64,000 nucleotides of DNA from CAYSRC01 sp964446385 (GTDB lineage: Bacteria > Bacillota > Clostridia > Oscillospirales > Ruminococcaceae), in contig CAYUOH010000002.1 of assembly GCA_964446385.1 (NCBI GenBank), forward strand, positions 62,001-126,000, read 5' to 3'. The translations under genes were made by a program, and so were the position numbers. Below are positions 7,809-16,502 of the stretch, piece by piece (within the stretch, counting starts at the first letter, position 1; every line of letters starts with the position of its first letter). A model generated the notes under the pieces. That model saw only the letters and a list, made by a program, of their open reading frames with translations. It searched no databases and was not told where the DNA came from.

Positions 7809-8339
7809 TCAGTCTGCAGTTGATTCGTCGCTTATAACTATCACGTCGAGTTTCGTCGCCTCACCATCGTTTACGGCGGTTTTAAAGTTTGTAATTATAC
7901 TCTCGACGATCACTTCAGAAGACATGGCAAGAATCACATAGTGCTCCGTATAGGCGGTCTGTACTGCTTCCGCTGAAACATTAATCCATTTATGGGGGTC
8001 AGCATTGTCGAGCATCTTTTGTGCCAGATCGGCAGTATCCCCGTTTTCGCTGCGTATAAGTACCAGCGAATGGGGTGTCGCGTTGATGAGCGCATCTGCC
8101 TGGTAACCTGTCAGCCCATCTGTATATGGTATAAAAGTGAAATATTCGAAATTCTCTTTCGTCAGTTCGGTCGCTTCATAGGCAGGGACATCGACTCCTT
8201 TGCAGCGCAGATCAACGCAGAGAGTATCAATGATTTCAGGCATTGGTGTTTTTGATGACGATGCTCCGTCCGAGTCTTTTACAGAGCATCCCGTGAGTAT
8301 AACAAGGGCGATGAGCACAAGGGACATCAGTTTTTTCAT
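7809..8339 (-). CDS. DUF4358-like lipoprotein
   Basis: A 176-residue protein with a short hydrophobic signal and lipobox LTGCS (Cys18 lipidated), followed by a Ser/Asp-rich linker. The mature part has two landmarks of the DUF4358 family: HSLVLIRSENGD-type strand and DPHKWINVSAEAVQ, with VILAMSSEVIVESIITNFK at the end. Members are common beside transport or sortase genes in Clostridia, but their function is unknown. The gene stands alone between a terminator and the AmmeMemoRadiSam pair, transcribed leftward. Confidence 0.7.
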   Translation of the reverse strand: MKKLMSLVLIALVILTGCSVKDSDGASSSKTPMPEIIDTLCVDLRCKGVDVPAYEATELTKENFEYFTFIPYTDGLTGYQADALINATPHSLVLIRSENGDTADLAQKMLDNADPHKWINVSAEAVQTAYTEHYVILAMSSEVIVESIITNFKTAVNDGEATKLDVIVISDESTAD

Positions 8340-8436
8340 ATTTTCATTTTCCTTATGTATGTAATAATCTTAAAACGAATAAATAGACAAATAGATCCCT
8401 TTAGTCAAGCTATTGTGTCCCCATGCGGGCAGTTAC

Positions 8437-9255
8437 TCAGCAGTTGCCTTCGTACACATATCGCAGGTGCCTTCTTGCGACTTCGCAAAGTCTGTACACT
8501 GTGGAGACTGGCGTAGGGGAACTGTCCAGCATTTTATAACGTGGGAAGAATCGGCTGATATGCAGCGTGATTGTAGGATCGAGGGACGCGAGCCATGAGG
8601 AGAGTGACTCCATCTCCTCATCACTGTCGTTTTTGCCTGGGACGACCAGAGTCGTGATCTCCACATGGCAGCGCTCGTGTGACAGCGAAATGGTTTCCAG
8701 GACAGTATTCAAATCTCCACCCAGCCACGCGTAATATTCATGCGTAATGCCCTTCACGTCGATATTCATCGCGTCGATTAGCGGCAGTAGTTCTAAAAGC
8801 GGCTCACGGCAGATGGTGCCGTTCGTGACGAGTACCGTCTTGAGTCCGTTTTCGCGGGCGAGTGTGGAGCAATCCCGGACATACTCATAGCTGATGAGAG
8901 GCTCGTTATAGGTGAAAGCGAGGCCGATGTTTCCCAATGATACAAGCTCCAGAGCTTTCCGGACAAGAGTATCGGGAGACACATATATAGTCTCTGATGT
9001 ACATTCGGCCATTGCGATCTCATGGTTTTGGCAAAACGGGCATCGGAGATTGCAGCCGTAGCTTCCGACGGACAGAATACTGCTGCCCGGATGAAAGCGT
9101 GCCAGAGGCTTTTTCTCGATTGGGTCCAGCGCGATGGAGCTTAGTTTTCCGTAGTTGCTGCAGACGATCGCGCCGTTTTGGTTCGTACGGGCCCGGCATA
9201 GTCCGGTTTTACCTTCCGGAATATTGCAGTGGTGGAAGCACAGGGTACAGTTCAT
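8437..9255 (-). CDS. amrS: AmmeMemoRadiSam system radical SAM enzyme (short form)
   Basis: The 272-residue protein starts with a Cys motif (CTLCFHHCNIPEGKTGLC) and carries the radical SAM CxxxCxxC (CNLRCPFC) after the SVGSYG loop, with the FTYNEPLI and DVKGIT segments of this family. Its start overlaps the upstream Memo-AMMECR1 gene by 4 nt (ATGA), so the two are translationally coupled. Members known to me are about 330 residues and end with a zinc-ribbon-like CPxC pair; this one stops right after VYEGNC, so that C-terminal piece is absent. The reaction catalysed is not established. Confidence 0.88.
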   Translation of the reverse strand: MNCTLCFHHCNIPEGKTGLCRARTNQNGAIVCSNYGKLSSIALDPIEKKPLARFHPGSSILSVGSYGCNLRCPFCQNHEIAMAECTSETIYVSPDTLVRKALELVSLGNIGLAFTYNEPLISYEYVRDCSTLARENGLKTVLVTNGTICREPLLELLPLIDAMNIDVKGITHEYYAWLGGDLNTVLETISLSHERCHVEITTLVVPGKNDSDEEMESLSSWLASLDPTITLHISRFFPRYKMLDSSPTPVSTVYRLCEVARRHLRYVYEGNC

Positions 9256-10637
9256 TCGTGCCTCACCACCTCGAATCGGAACAGCTTAATGGGCTCTTCG
9301 GGGCGAATTCCCGCCTTTCGTCTGGAAATGGCGATCTGCTCATCCACTGTGTCCACACCATCCAGATTGGGCAGAAGTAACCCGCGCCGCCCGCCGCTTT
9401 GCACGATGACCCCATAGCGCTTGACATCGAGTTCCTTCGGGGAGTCGATGGGTTCTGTCTTTGCAAGGACGTCCACGCTGATCTCCAGTTCCGGCAGTTC
9501 GTCTTCTGTTACCGAATCGAAACGGGGATCTTCTGTCGCGGCGGATATCGCATTGCGGATAATCTCCTCCGCGACGCATGTTGTCGTCGCGGCTGTGGTA
9601 CCGATGCAGCCTCGCAGTTGTCCGTGCTTTTTCAAAGAAACGAAAGCACCTGACCGGGTTTGAAGCATCTCCTCAGGAAGATTCTCGGGCAGTGCAGCGC
9701 GCCTCCCGGTTCTTACATATGTTTCCAAACTTAGCCGTGCAAGGCGGATATAGGCGTCCTCGCCCTCCCGCTGCGCAGACAGACGGTTTCGTTCCGCCTT
9801 TTCGAATTGGTTACCGAAATCCCGACTCTCGTCCTCACCAGTCACTTCAAAGAAAGCTACCCCGTACCCCACGCCGAACGGCCCTTCATAGGACAGCAGC
9901 TCATGGGTGACGGCTTTAGCATCCAACGCACCGGCCATAATTTGAAAAGAGCGCAGGCCGCATTCCGCCGCCGCATCAGCAAAAGCAGAAGGAATACGCA
10001 GTATGGATAGAAAATCCCCTGCAGCGAGGGCATCGGTAAGTTCTCTGTCGAATTGCGGACCCTCCGGTGCGAAGCCGTATGGACCGTCTGTTTTAAGTTT
10101 GTGGGACAGGTCACCGCTGGCTATCAGCACGACACGCCGGTTAAGTTGCTCCGCGGCCTGCGCGATGCAATGACCAAGATGGTAGTGAGAGAGCACAGGC
10201 AGACCGGACAAACCTATGCGCACGATTCGGAAATCGCTGCAATGCCGGTTCAGGAAGACCAGTGGGAGCATGGTGCCGTGGTCGAGCGCTTTTTCCTGTT
10301 CACCCGACTTACCGGCGGGCAGATCCTCATGCTGCGTGATTGCCGAAAGAGTTGACACGAATTCAGTGTCGTACTCAACATCGAGATTTATACTGCGCAC
10401 ACCATATGCAGAAAAATCCCCGACCGCGGATTTCCCGGGAGAGATGTGAAAGTAGTCACTGTACAGCACAGAATGTGGGCTAGTGATGACAATCGTCTCG
10501 GGCTTCAGCGCAGCGAGGCGGCGCATTACCTCGTCATAGGCTTCGGCTGTTTTTGCGATTTTCCGTTCCTCGCCGTGGCCGATCTCCGGCAGAATGATTG
10601 GGGGATGCGGCACGACGGCCGCTGCAAGAATTGCCAT
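9252..10637 (-). CDS. AmmeMemoRadiSam fusion protein: Memo-like domain plus AMMECR1 domain
   Basis: The 461-residue protein joins an N-terminal Memo-like domain, related to class III extradiol dioxygenases (residues 1-265; VVPHPPIILPEIG, ITSPHS, ASGDLSHK), to a C-terminal AMMECR1 domain (about 285-461; RSGAFVSLKKHGQLRGCIGT). The start is the ATG at 10637, 8 nt after AAGGAG; the frame is open 16 codons further upstream. The three partners (AMMECR1, Memo, radical SAM) co-occur widely in anaerobes. The Memo histidines are retained (His12, His in SPHS and LSHK). Cellular role is unknown; coupling to amrS suggests one complex or pathway. Confidence 0.88.
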   Translation of the reverse strand: MAILAAAVVPHPPIILPEIGHGEERKIAKTAEAYDEVMRRLAALKPETIVITSPHSVLYSDYFHISPGKSAVGDFSAYGVRSINLDVEYDTEFVSTLSAITQHEDLPAGKSGEQEKALDHGTMLPLVFLNRHCSDFRIVRIGLSGLPVLSHYHLGHCIAQAAEQLNRRVVLIASGDLSHKLKTDGPYGFAPEGPQFDRELTDALAAGDFLSILRIPSAFADAAAECGLRSFQIMAGALDAKAVTHELLSYEGPFGVGYGVAFFEVTGEDESRDFGNQFEKAERNRLSAQREGEDAYIRLARLSLETYVRTGRRAALPENLPEEMLQTRSGAFVSLKKHGQLRGCIGTTAATTTCVAEEIIRNAISAATEDPRFDSVTEDELPELEISVDVLAKTEPIDSPKELDVKRYGVIVQSGGRRGLLLPNLDGVDTVDEQIAISRRKAGIRPEEPIKLFRFEVVRHE

Positions 10638-10884
10638 GGTATCAACTCCTTTCTTATGCTTCTTTGTGTATTCTCGACTGCTCATTTCTTAAGATAATTA
10701 TAGTTGTATAGACGACTAGGTACAAGTGCATCAATATTAATCAAAACACAGCTGCTCTTTTACCTCTATCGGAAAGCGCAAAGATGTAACTGGCAAGTAG
10801 TATCGGGGGCAAATCTGTTATTATAATATCTTTCAGGATTTGCTTTAATTGAAAAAACAAACGCGATGCGAGAAATAAACGTAA

Positions 10885-10914
10885 TTGCAATTTACAGCGG
10901 TAACGTGTTATAGT
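10885..10914 (+). promoter_or_regulatory. Candidate promoter
   Basis: TTGCAA (10885-10890), an 18-nt spacer and TATAGT (10909-10914) lie 34 nt before the next start codon. Confidence 0.45.
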
Positions 10915-10948
10915 AATACTGCATTAAATCGGACTGGAGGGTATGTTT

Positions 10949-11374
10949 ATGAAACAAAAGATTCTTTCGGAAATCGAATCCCAGCTTGCCGCAATCGGCG
11001 TGCAGGCAAAGCCGGATGCACATACCGATCTTGCTATTGATGTTGAATTGCTGGACGCAAGTTTCAGTACTGGTAAAAAGAAAATTCACTATGAATCTAT
11101 GATTTTAGCTGACGAGTCGGATCAGACGGTAAAAATGTATGAAAAGACCGCTGAGATTAGCAGCGGCGTTTCCTTTGGCATGGGCGGGAGCTCTACGATG
11201 CAGAGCGGTACTACTCTTTTTCGCAAAGTCAAGAGCGTACAATATGGGCCGGAAGGTAAGGTTATTGAATACAGCTTTGATCTCGGCGCTATCCCAAAAA
11301 CCGTAAAAGAAATAGCTCAGGCAAACGGCTGGAAGTTTAAAACCGTCATCCTGAAAAAGAAAGCACTCTATTAA
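10949..11374 (+). CDS. Small soluble protein of unknown function
   Basis: A 141-residue protein that I do not recognise. It has no signal peptide or membrane segment. Visible features are a KKIHYESMILADESDQTVKMYEKT strand-rich region, a GVSFGMGGSSTMQSGTTLFRKV Gly/Ser loop and a Lys-rich C-terminus. The second ATG (10949) is chosen because GGAGGG (10936-10941) is 7 nt away, whereas it is only 1 nt from the ATG at 10943. It is a single-gene transcript: promoter-like boxes before it and two hairpins after it. Confidence 0.7.
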   Translation: MKQKILSEIESQLAAIGVQAKPDAHTDLAIDVELLDASFSTGKKKIHYESMILADESDQTVKMYEKTAEISSGVSFGMGGSSTMQSGTTLFRKVKSVQYGPEGKVIEYSFDLGAIPKTVKEIAQANGWKFKTVILKKKALY

Positions 11375-11474
11375 TAAGTAATAACCTGAGACTGTAAATA
11401 AATAAACAGTTTTTAGCCGGCGGTTTGAAAGGCAAAAAACCGCTTGGGAAAGAGACTATCCCGGGCTATATGTT

Positions 11475-11517
11475 AACCTCCGATGTGGTGTAGAACTAAA
11501 ACACCGCACCGGAGGTT
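11475..11517. terminator. Terminator-like hairpin
   Basis: AACCTCCG (11475-11482) pairs with CGGAGGTT (11510-11517), with an inner GTGGTGT/ACACCGC pairing, followed by TTTAATAC. Confidence 0.6.
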
Positions 11518-11530
11518 TTAATACAGAAAA

Positions 11531-11562
11531 GACAGCAGATTTTTCATGAAAAATCTGCTGTC
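11531..11562. terminator. 14-bp terminator hairpin, copy 1 of a repeated type
   Basis: GACAGCAGATTTTT pairs perfectly with AAAAATCTGCTGTC around CATG. The same stem sequence recurs at 26547-26578. T-rich flanks on both sides fit a bidirectional terminator between convergent genes. Confidence 0.75.
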
Positions 11563-11639
11563 TTATTTTGAAAAGGGTAATTATTCTGATGAGGCTATTT
11601 TGCAAATTTTAGTATTTCTTTAATACTCTCTACCTTCTA

Positions 11640-12101
11640 CTATTTACTGAATCTTTCAACTATTTCGTTGATCTGTTCTTCTCTTTTTGCATTGGACCAA
11701 TTGATTACGCCGCTGTCAGCAATATTTCCGTTTTTAACCTGAACCAGCTTCTTCATTTGTTTAATTGCTTGATTCCCGCCCATCCAAGCCTTTGGCAACT
11801 GCTGCGTAACAAAACATTTTATCTTTATTCCATTCAGGTCTTCAATATCCTTCAGGTAAGTCTTCATAACGGGATTCAAAGAGAATGCCTGAACCGGAGC
11901 GCCAAGTATGATTTCTTCATATGGGCTGGTATCAGGAATCTCAGTCAATTGAATGGGATCCCGACTCTGAGGACTATCATTAATGGCTTTAATTCTTTCA
12001 AGATTAACTTCATGCCCCTTTTTGAGCAGCATTTCTGTAAATCTTTCTCCCACCGCTAAGGTGTTTCCTGTGCAAGAATAAAGTATAATTCCAATTTTCA
12101 T
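11640..12101 (-). CDS. Flavodoxin-family protein
   Basis: A 153-residue single-domain protein. It begins MKIGIILYSCTGNTLAVGERF, with the flavodoxin phosphate loop SCTGNT, and has an EEIILGAPVQAFSLNP segment in the second FMN loop. A GGGAGGA ribosome binding site is about 11 nt upstream. It probably binds FMN and carries electrons or acts as an NAD(P)H-dependent reductase component. Its neighbour on the same strand, a 2-hydroxyacid dehydrogenase 139 nt upstream, gives no direct clue to its partner. Confidence 0.78.
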   Translation of the reverse strand: MKIGIILYSCTGNTLAVGERFTEMLLKKGHEVNLERIKAINDSPQSRDPIQLTEIPDTSPYEEIILGAPVQAFSLNPVMKTYLKDIEDLNGIKIKCFVTQQLPKAWMGGNQAIKQMKKLVQVKNGNIADSGVINWSNAKREEQINEIVERFSK

Positions 12102-12239
12102 ATTGTTATATTCCTCCCGGAAAATGAGTTTTTATTGAGTTAAGGCCTTCAAGCAATTAACAGTTTGACGGTTGCCAATTCTCGGTAATCCTGTTTTCTA
12201 CTCAAACTTTGAACCTGTATTTATTCAACTGGGAATAGT

Positions 12240-13274
12240 TTAAAAACACTTCTTATCCCTCATATGTTTGCAACTCTCCACTTTTCCGCATTGATAACAT
12301 AACTCGTTTACGCAGATTCCGTCACTGCCGAAGAAGGAGATAATATTATTTACCGTGGTTTGTGCAATGTTGTTAAGGGCTTCCTCAGTTAAAAAAGCCT
12401 GATGTCCGGTTACAATCACATTCGGCATGGAAAGAAGTCTCGCCAGTGTATCATCATCCATAATATGACCGGAAAAATCATTGAAAAAAATATTTTCTTC
12501 TTCTTCGTATACATCAAGGCATGCGCCGCCGATTTTACGATCCTTGATTCCTTTGATTAAGCTTTCCGAGTCAATCAAGCCGCCTCTGGATGTGTTGACA
12601 ATAATGACGCCTTTTTTCATTTCCCCGATTGCATGTTCATCAATCATATGCTTCGTTTCAGCATTCAGCGGACAATGGAGGGAGATAATGTCACTTTGCT
12701 TAAATAATTCATCAAGAGGCAGGTATTCAAAACCTGAATTTTCCTTAGGAAACCGGTCATAAGCAACCGTACGCATACCGAATCCACGGCAGATATTTCC
12801 GAAGACACATCCGATTCTTCCGGTGCCGATAATTCCGACTGTTTTGTTATGTAAATCAAAACCGGTAAATCCGTTCAGCGAAAAATTGAATTCTCTAGTT
12901 CTGTTATACGCCTTATGGATTCTTCTGACCAGGGCTAAAAGCAATGCCATGGCATGCTCAGCAACTGCATATGGAGAATATTCAGGTACACTCACCACGT
13001 GAATTTTTCCATAGCAATGTTTTATATCTACATTGTTGTATCCGGCACAGCGAAGTGCAATCAATTTCACACCATATCCGTACAGTTTATCAATAACTTC
13101 TTGATTAATCGTGTCATTCACAAAAATACAGACTGCGTCATATCCTTCAGCAAGCTGCACTGTATCAGGGTTCAGCTTAGCTTCATAAAACTTGATAGTG
13201 ATACCTTTATTTTCAATACTTTCTTCGAAACCGGGGATATCATACGGCTTTGCATCAAAAAGGGCAACTTTCAT
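12240..13274 (-). CDS. D-2-hydroxyacid dehydrogenase (D-lactate dehydrogenase-like) with a cysteine-rich tail
   Basis: The 344-residue protein belongs to the D-isomer-specific 2-hydroxyacid dehydrogenases: NAD-binding VGIIGTGRIG, the catalytic Arg in LIALRCAGYNNVD, and GHQAFLTEEAL with the catalytic His. The ATG at 13274 is used (AAGGAG 9 nt before); a GTG six codons upstream lacks a site. It likely reduces pyruvate or a related 2-oxoacid with NADH. The last 25 residues are unusual: four Cys in the pattern C-x2-C-x6-C-x7-C after VNELCYQC. The upstream glutaredoxin-like gene ends 14 nt before, so they form one operon. Confidence 0.85.
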   Translation of the reverse strand: MKVALFDAKPYDIPGFEESIENKGITIKFYEAKLNPDTVQLAEGYDAVCIFVNDTINQEVIDKLYGYGVKLIALRCAGYNNVDIKHCYGKIHVVSVPEYSPYAVAEHAMALLLALVRRIHKAYNRTREFNFSLNGFTGFDLHNKTVGIIGTGRIGCVFGNICRGFGMRTVAYDRFPKENSGFEYLPLDELFKQSDIISLHCPLNAETKHMIDEHAIGEMKKGVIIVNTSRGGLIDSESLIKGIKDRKIGGACLDVYEEEENIFFNDFSGHIMDDDTLARLLSMPNVIVTGHQAFLTEEALNNIAQTTVNNIISFFGSDGICVNELCYQCGKVESCKHMRDKKCF

Positions 13275-13288
13275 AATAAACCACTCCT

Positions 13289-13555
13289 TCACTCAGCAAT
13301 CAGGGCTGTTTCCAGTACTTTTTTTACATCCGCATATTCGGCATGGCCTTCGTGCAGCTTCTTTTTACCGAGGAAAAAGCAGGGAACATACCAGTAATCA
13401 TAAGAATCTGCCAGCGCGCTTTGCACACGTTCGTCAATCTCACGGATTGACAGAGCGGCATAGCAGATATCCTCCTCACAAAGCTGCGCGATATACTTTT
13501 TTGCCAGCACACAGTGCGGACAGGTTTTCAGAACAAACATTGTAAGCTCTTTCAT
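13289..13555 (-). CDS. Glutaredoxin/thioredoxin-fold protein with CPHC
   Basis: An 88-residue protein with the redox motif CPHC (Cys12, Cys15) at the start of the first helix and a Val-Pro (YVPCFF) in the position of the cis-proline. The start is the ATG at 13555 with AAGGAG 5 nt before; the longer frame lacks a good site. Additional Cys residues occur at EEDICYA and VPCFF. It is likely to reduce or exchange disulfides in the cytosol. It lies 14 nt before the hydroxyacid dehydrogenase gene whose product has a Cys-rich tail, which makes that protein a possible target; this is speculation. Confidence 0.75.
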   Translation of the reverse strand: MKELTMFVLKTCPHCVLAKKYIAQLCEEDICYAALSIREIDERVQSALADSYDYWYVPCFFLGKKKLHEGHAEYADVKKVLETALIAE

Positions 13556-13671
13556 ACACTCTCCTTTTCTTGTTATGCCCAAAATACAGAATACTTTTTT
13601 AGCGAAGCTTTGAATAACCTCTATAATAATATGCTATCCACTTTGTGGTAAATGCAGTTTAATTTATAATT

Positions 13672-15444
13672 CTACAGCTTCACCTGATTCAAGTCGAACC
13701 TCTTGCTGTATTCGTCGAAATATTGCTCAAAAACACCCGTTCTAAGCGATTTTACTCTGTTGAGGTACTCGTGGGTATCAAACGAGTCAGACAGCAGTTC
13801 GATCATTGCAACGGCAATATTGGAGCAGTGGTCGGAAACGCGCTCGTAATTGGTCAGAAGATCGTTGAATACAAACCCCAGATTCAAAGTGCAGGTACCG
13901 CGCTGAACGCGATCGATATGATGGAGCTTTACCTCGTCACAGAGCACCTTAATCATCTGTGAAAGTGGTTCGACATGGTAGGCAAGATCCATATCATCTT
14001 TCGTAAAGGCTTCGAAGGTAATCGACACTATCTCTGCGACGGCCGTTTCAATCACTCGAAGCTCTCGCTTGGCCTCGCTGGAAAACTCCGTCTTTTTCTC
14101 AAAAATCTCTTTTGCGACATCTGAAAGATTGACCGAGTGGTCGCTGATTCGCTCAAAATCGCTGATGGTATGCAGAAATTTGGAGATTTCTCGTGTCTGG
14201 ACTTGGGTAAGTTCCTTCCCGGTCAGCTTCACAAGATATGTCCCCAGTTTGTCCTCGTAATGGTCGACTTCATCTTCTTTCTCCTGCAACTCGGAATATC
14301 CGCTTTCACTGTAATTATATAGCAACTCGAAGGCCCGAGCGATGTTGTGTTTTGCTTTATACGCCATATCATTAAGTGCTTCCCGGCACTGGGCGATTGC
14401 TACGGAAGGATGCTCTATGAGTCTCTCGTCAAGCCGGTCAACCAAGTCAGGTGTATGCTTTCCGTCCGTATCCTTAATAAGAAAAAAGACCAGTTTCTCG
14501 AGAAGTGGCACGCAGGGCATCAATATTGCAACTGTTGCAATTCTGAAAGCCGAGTTTAAAACCGCGATGGAAACAGGTCCCATAGTCAGGTTCATAAAAT
14601 CGAACTTAAAAATAGCATCAGTGATATAGAAAACACTGCCCCAGATGATTGCACCAAAAAGGTCGTTAAACAAATAGATCAACGCGGTTCGCTTGCCGTT
14701 TTTATTCACTCCGATTGCGGACAAAATTACGGGAGTCGCCGCCCCGATCCCCATACCGAGAATAATCGGGAAAGCACTGGATAACTTGACTGCGCCGGTG
14801 ATGGATAAAGCCTGCAGAATACCAACTGCAGCTGAATTGCTTTGAATAATTACCGTCACGGCAATTCCGGCTAAAATACCGAGAAAAGGGTTAGAAAAAC
14901 GGGTCAACAAACTAATAAATGCCTCATTCTGCTTCAAAGGCGCGACTGAGGAACTCATGATTTGCATACCGAAAAGTAAAACCGCAAAACCAAGCATGAT
15001 GTCGCCTACACGTTTGCTGGCGGATCTTTTACTAAACATCCGAAAAATGATTCCTATGAGTGCTACGACGGCCGTCAGCGTCGCTGTAGAAAAAAGCTGT
15101 ACCAAACCGCTTTGATCGCTTCCGAGATATGAAAGGCAAAGTATCCATCCTGTGATGCTTGTGCCGATGTTCGCACCCATGATCACTCCGATTGATTGAA
15201 ACACCTGCATAATGCCCGCATTGACAAACCCTACCATCATGATCGTCGTTGCGGAGGATGATTGAATGATCGATGTGACAACTGTTCCCATAAGCACACC
15301 TTTCGCCGGTGTACCCGATACTTTCCATAAAACCGATTCGAGCTTTCCTCCGGCGACATTCTTGATACCTTCGCTCATTAGCGACATCCCGAACAGAAAC
15401 AACGCGATGCCTGTCAGCATTGAAAATATATTCGAAACACTCAA
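13672..15444 (-). CDS. Na+/phosphate cotransporter family protein with PhoU-like domain
   Basis: The 590-residue protein has two inverted Na/Pi-cotransporter repeats, each with a QS(S/N)S signature (QSSSATT from residue 61; QSNSAAVG later), eight or more membrane segments, and a C-terminal cytosolic PhoU-like helical region from about residue 340 (ADDxxR-type helices HTISDFERISDHSVNL and NYERVSDHCSNI). It should import phosphate with sodium. Start is TTG at 15444 with AAGGAG 9 nt upstream. It stands alone with no other phosphate genes nearby. Confidence 0.88.
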   Translation of the reverse strand: MSVSNIFSMLTGIALFLFGMSLMSEGIKNVAGGKLESVLWKVSGTPAKGVLMGTVVTSIIQSSSATTIMMVGFVNAGIMQVFQSIGVIMGANIGTSITGWILCLSYLGSDQSGLVQLFSTATLTAVVALIGIIFRMFSKRSASKRVGDIMLGFAVLLFGMQIMSSSVAPLKQNEAFISLLTRFSNPFLGILAGIAVTVIIQSNSAAVGILQALSITGAVKLSSAFPIILGMGIGAATPVILSAIGVNKNGKRTALIYLFNDLFGAIIWGSVFYITDAIFKFDFMNLTMGPVSIAVLNSAFRIATVAILMPCVPLLEKLVFFLIKDTDGKHTPDLVDRLDERLIEHPSVAIAQCREALNDMAYKAKHNIARAFELLYNYSESGYSELQEKEDEVDHYEDKLGTYLVKLTGKELTQVQTREISKFLHTISDFERISDHSVNLSDVAKEIFEKKTEFSSEAKRELRVIETAVAEIVSITFEAFTKDDMDLAYHVEPLSQMIKVLCDEVKLHHIDRVQRGTCTLNLGFVFNDLLTNYERVSDHCSNIAVAMIELLSDSFDTHEYLNRVKSLRTGVFEQYFDEYSKRFDLNQVKL

Positions 15445-15720
15445 GACGATCTACTCCTTTTCGATACTATATTAATAATATTATAGCACAAATTTTGCTT
15501 GATCATGTATTGATTAACAGTAAAACGGTCTCCTGAGAAGTCCGTATATCTTTATTGTAAAAAGAGATTATACATGTGATCGAGAGCATATGTAATAAAA
15601 TCAAATCCGTTATGCTCAAGCAAACAAAACGAGGACATAACGGATTGTGTTATGTCCTCGTTTTTTATATGATAGCATCTAGAACTATACAACTATAAAT
15701 TTCAATATTACGGAGAAATC
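15445..15720. other. Gap holding a possible attenuator
   Basis: The only structure seen is a pair of mutually exclusive hairpins. A terminator (15626-15641 with 15649-15664) is followed by six T. Its left arm overlaps a segment (15636-15646) that can instead pair for 11 bp with 15604-15614. No gene is visible between 15445 and 15720. Confidence 0.5.
15626..15666. terminator. Strong 16-bp terminator hairpin
   Basis: AAAACGAGGACATAAC pairs perfectly with GTTATGTCCTCGTTTT around GGATTGT, followed by TTT on the plus strand and GTTTTGTTTG on the minus strand; it can act in both directions. Confidence 0.85.
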
Positions 15721-15900
15721 ATGGAATTCAAAAATGAATTTGAAAATAAAATCGGGCGATTGACTAAAAGTAAGGCATATCTTGATTTCTGCATCGAAGG
15801 GTGTGCAGATCTTTATGAAAGTAAGCTCGAAGAAACTTTAATTGGGAAAAAACTGTTTGACAATGGGCGAGCAAGCAGGTTTCTTTATATCATCAAATGA
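15721..15900 (+). CDS. Small 59-residue protein of unknown function
   Basis: A short open frame with a credible ribosome binding site: GGAG at 15712-15715, 5 nt before the ATG. The product is charged and soluble (MEFKNEFENKIGRLTKSKAY at the N-terminus, then DFCIEGCADLYESKLEETL), with two Cys near residues 24 and 28. I do not recognise it. It follows the attenuator-like structure at 15604-15664, so its expression may be controlled there. It could also be the remnant of a longer gene. Confidence 0.4.
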   Translation: MEFKNEFENKIGRLTKSKAYLDFCIEGCADLYESKLEETLIGKKLFDNGRASRFLYIIK

Positions 15901-15953
15901 ACACTGTATAAGTTCTTTCCTCAAATAAATCTGTATTCTTAATCAAGAATTGA

Positions 15954-16457
15954 TCATTCTCCTTTGTAGTAATCCACGCTATTTTCTAATTCAAAAAATG
16001 TATTCGGCTGGCCATCAATGATGAATCCGATTTTCTCCGAATGCGGATAAAACACGACATCTGCTTTAGAAATGGTATCGCAATCAAGATATACGAGCAT
16101 ATCTGATTCGGATGTGTTTGATATCCGATGCGCACCCTCTTTTCCTTGCGGAAAAACAATCACATCTCCTTTTGCAATTTTTTTATCTCCATCTGTAGTC
16201 TCCAATTTACCTTCACCGCTTATAATATAAAAGACTTCGGTAATACACGCATGAAAATGATATGGATATGACGATTTCATCGGTGGAATCTCCATGATAG
16301 CTACGGTGCATTGATTTTCCGATATTTTAGAAACAATTAAATGTTTATAATACTCATAGTCCTCATGACTCTCGTGCTTTGACGGTGTGCTTTCAACGTT
16401 GGCAATTATTACTTTCTTTTCGTTCAAACAGTTCACAGCCTTTCTGATTATCGTCAC
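15954..16457 (-). CDS. Cupin-domain protein
   Basis: A protein of up to 167 residues with one conserved cupin barrel: the first motif reads YHFHACITEVFYIISGEG (metal ligands His, His, Glu) and the second GDVIVFPQGKEGAHRI with its His. It may be a small metal-dependent isomerase, dioxygenase or a sensor. The start is uncertain: GTG at 16457 is the longest frame, and GTG 16436 or TTG 16427, nearer an AAAGG, are equally possible. No operon partner is visible. Confidence 0.7.
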   Translation of the reverse strand: MTIIRKAVNCLNEKKVIIANVESTPSKHESHEDYEYYKHLIVSKISENQCTVAIMEIPPMKSSYPYHFHACITEVFYIISGEGKLETTDGDKKIAKGDVIVFPQGKEGAHRISNTSESDMLVYLDCDTISKADVVFYPHSEKIGFIIDGQPNTFFELENSVDYYKGE

Positions 16458-16502
16458 AGTTTGTAAATAATCCGTACTTCAGATTCAATACTAAATATCT
16501 TA

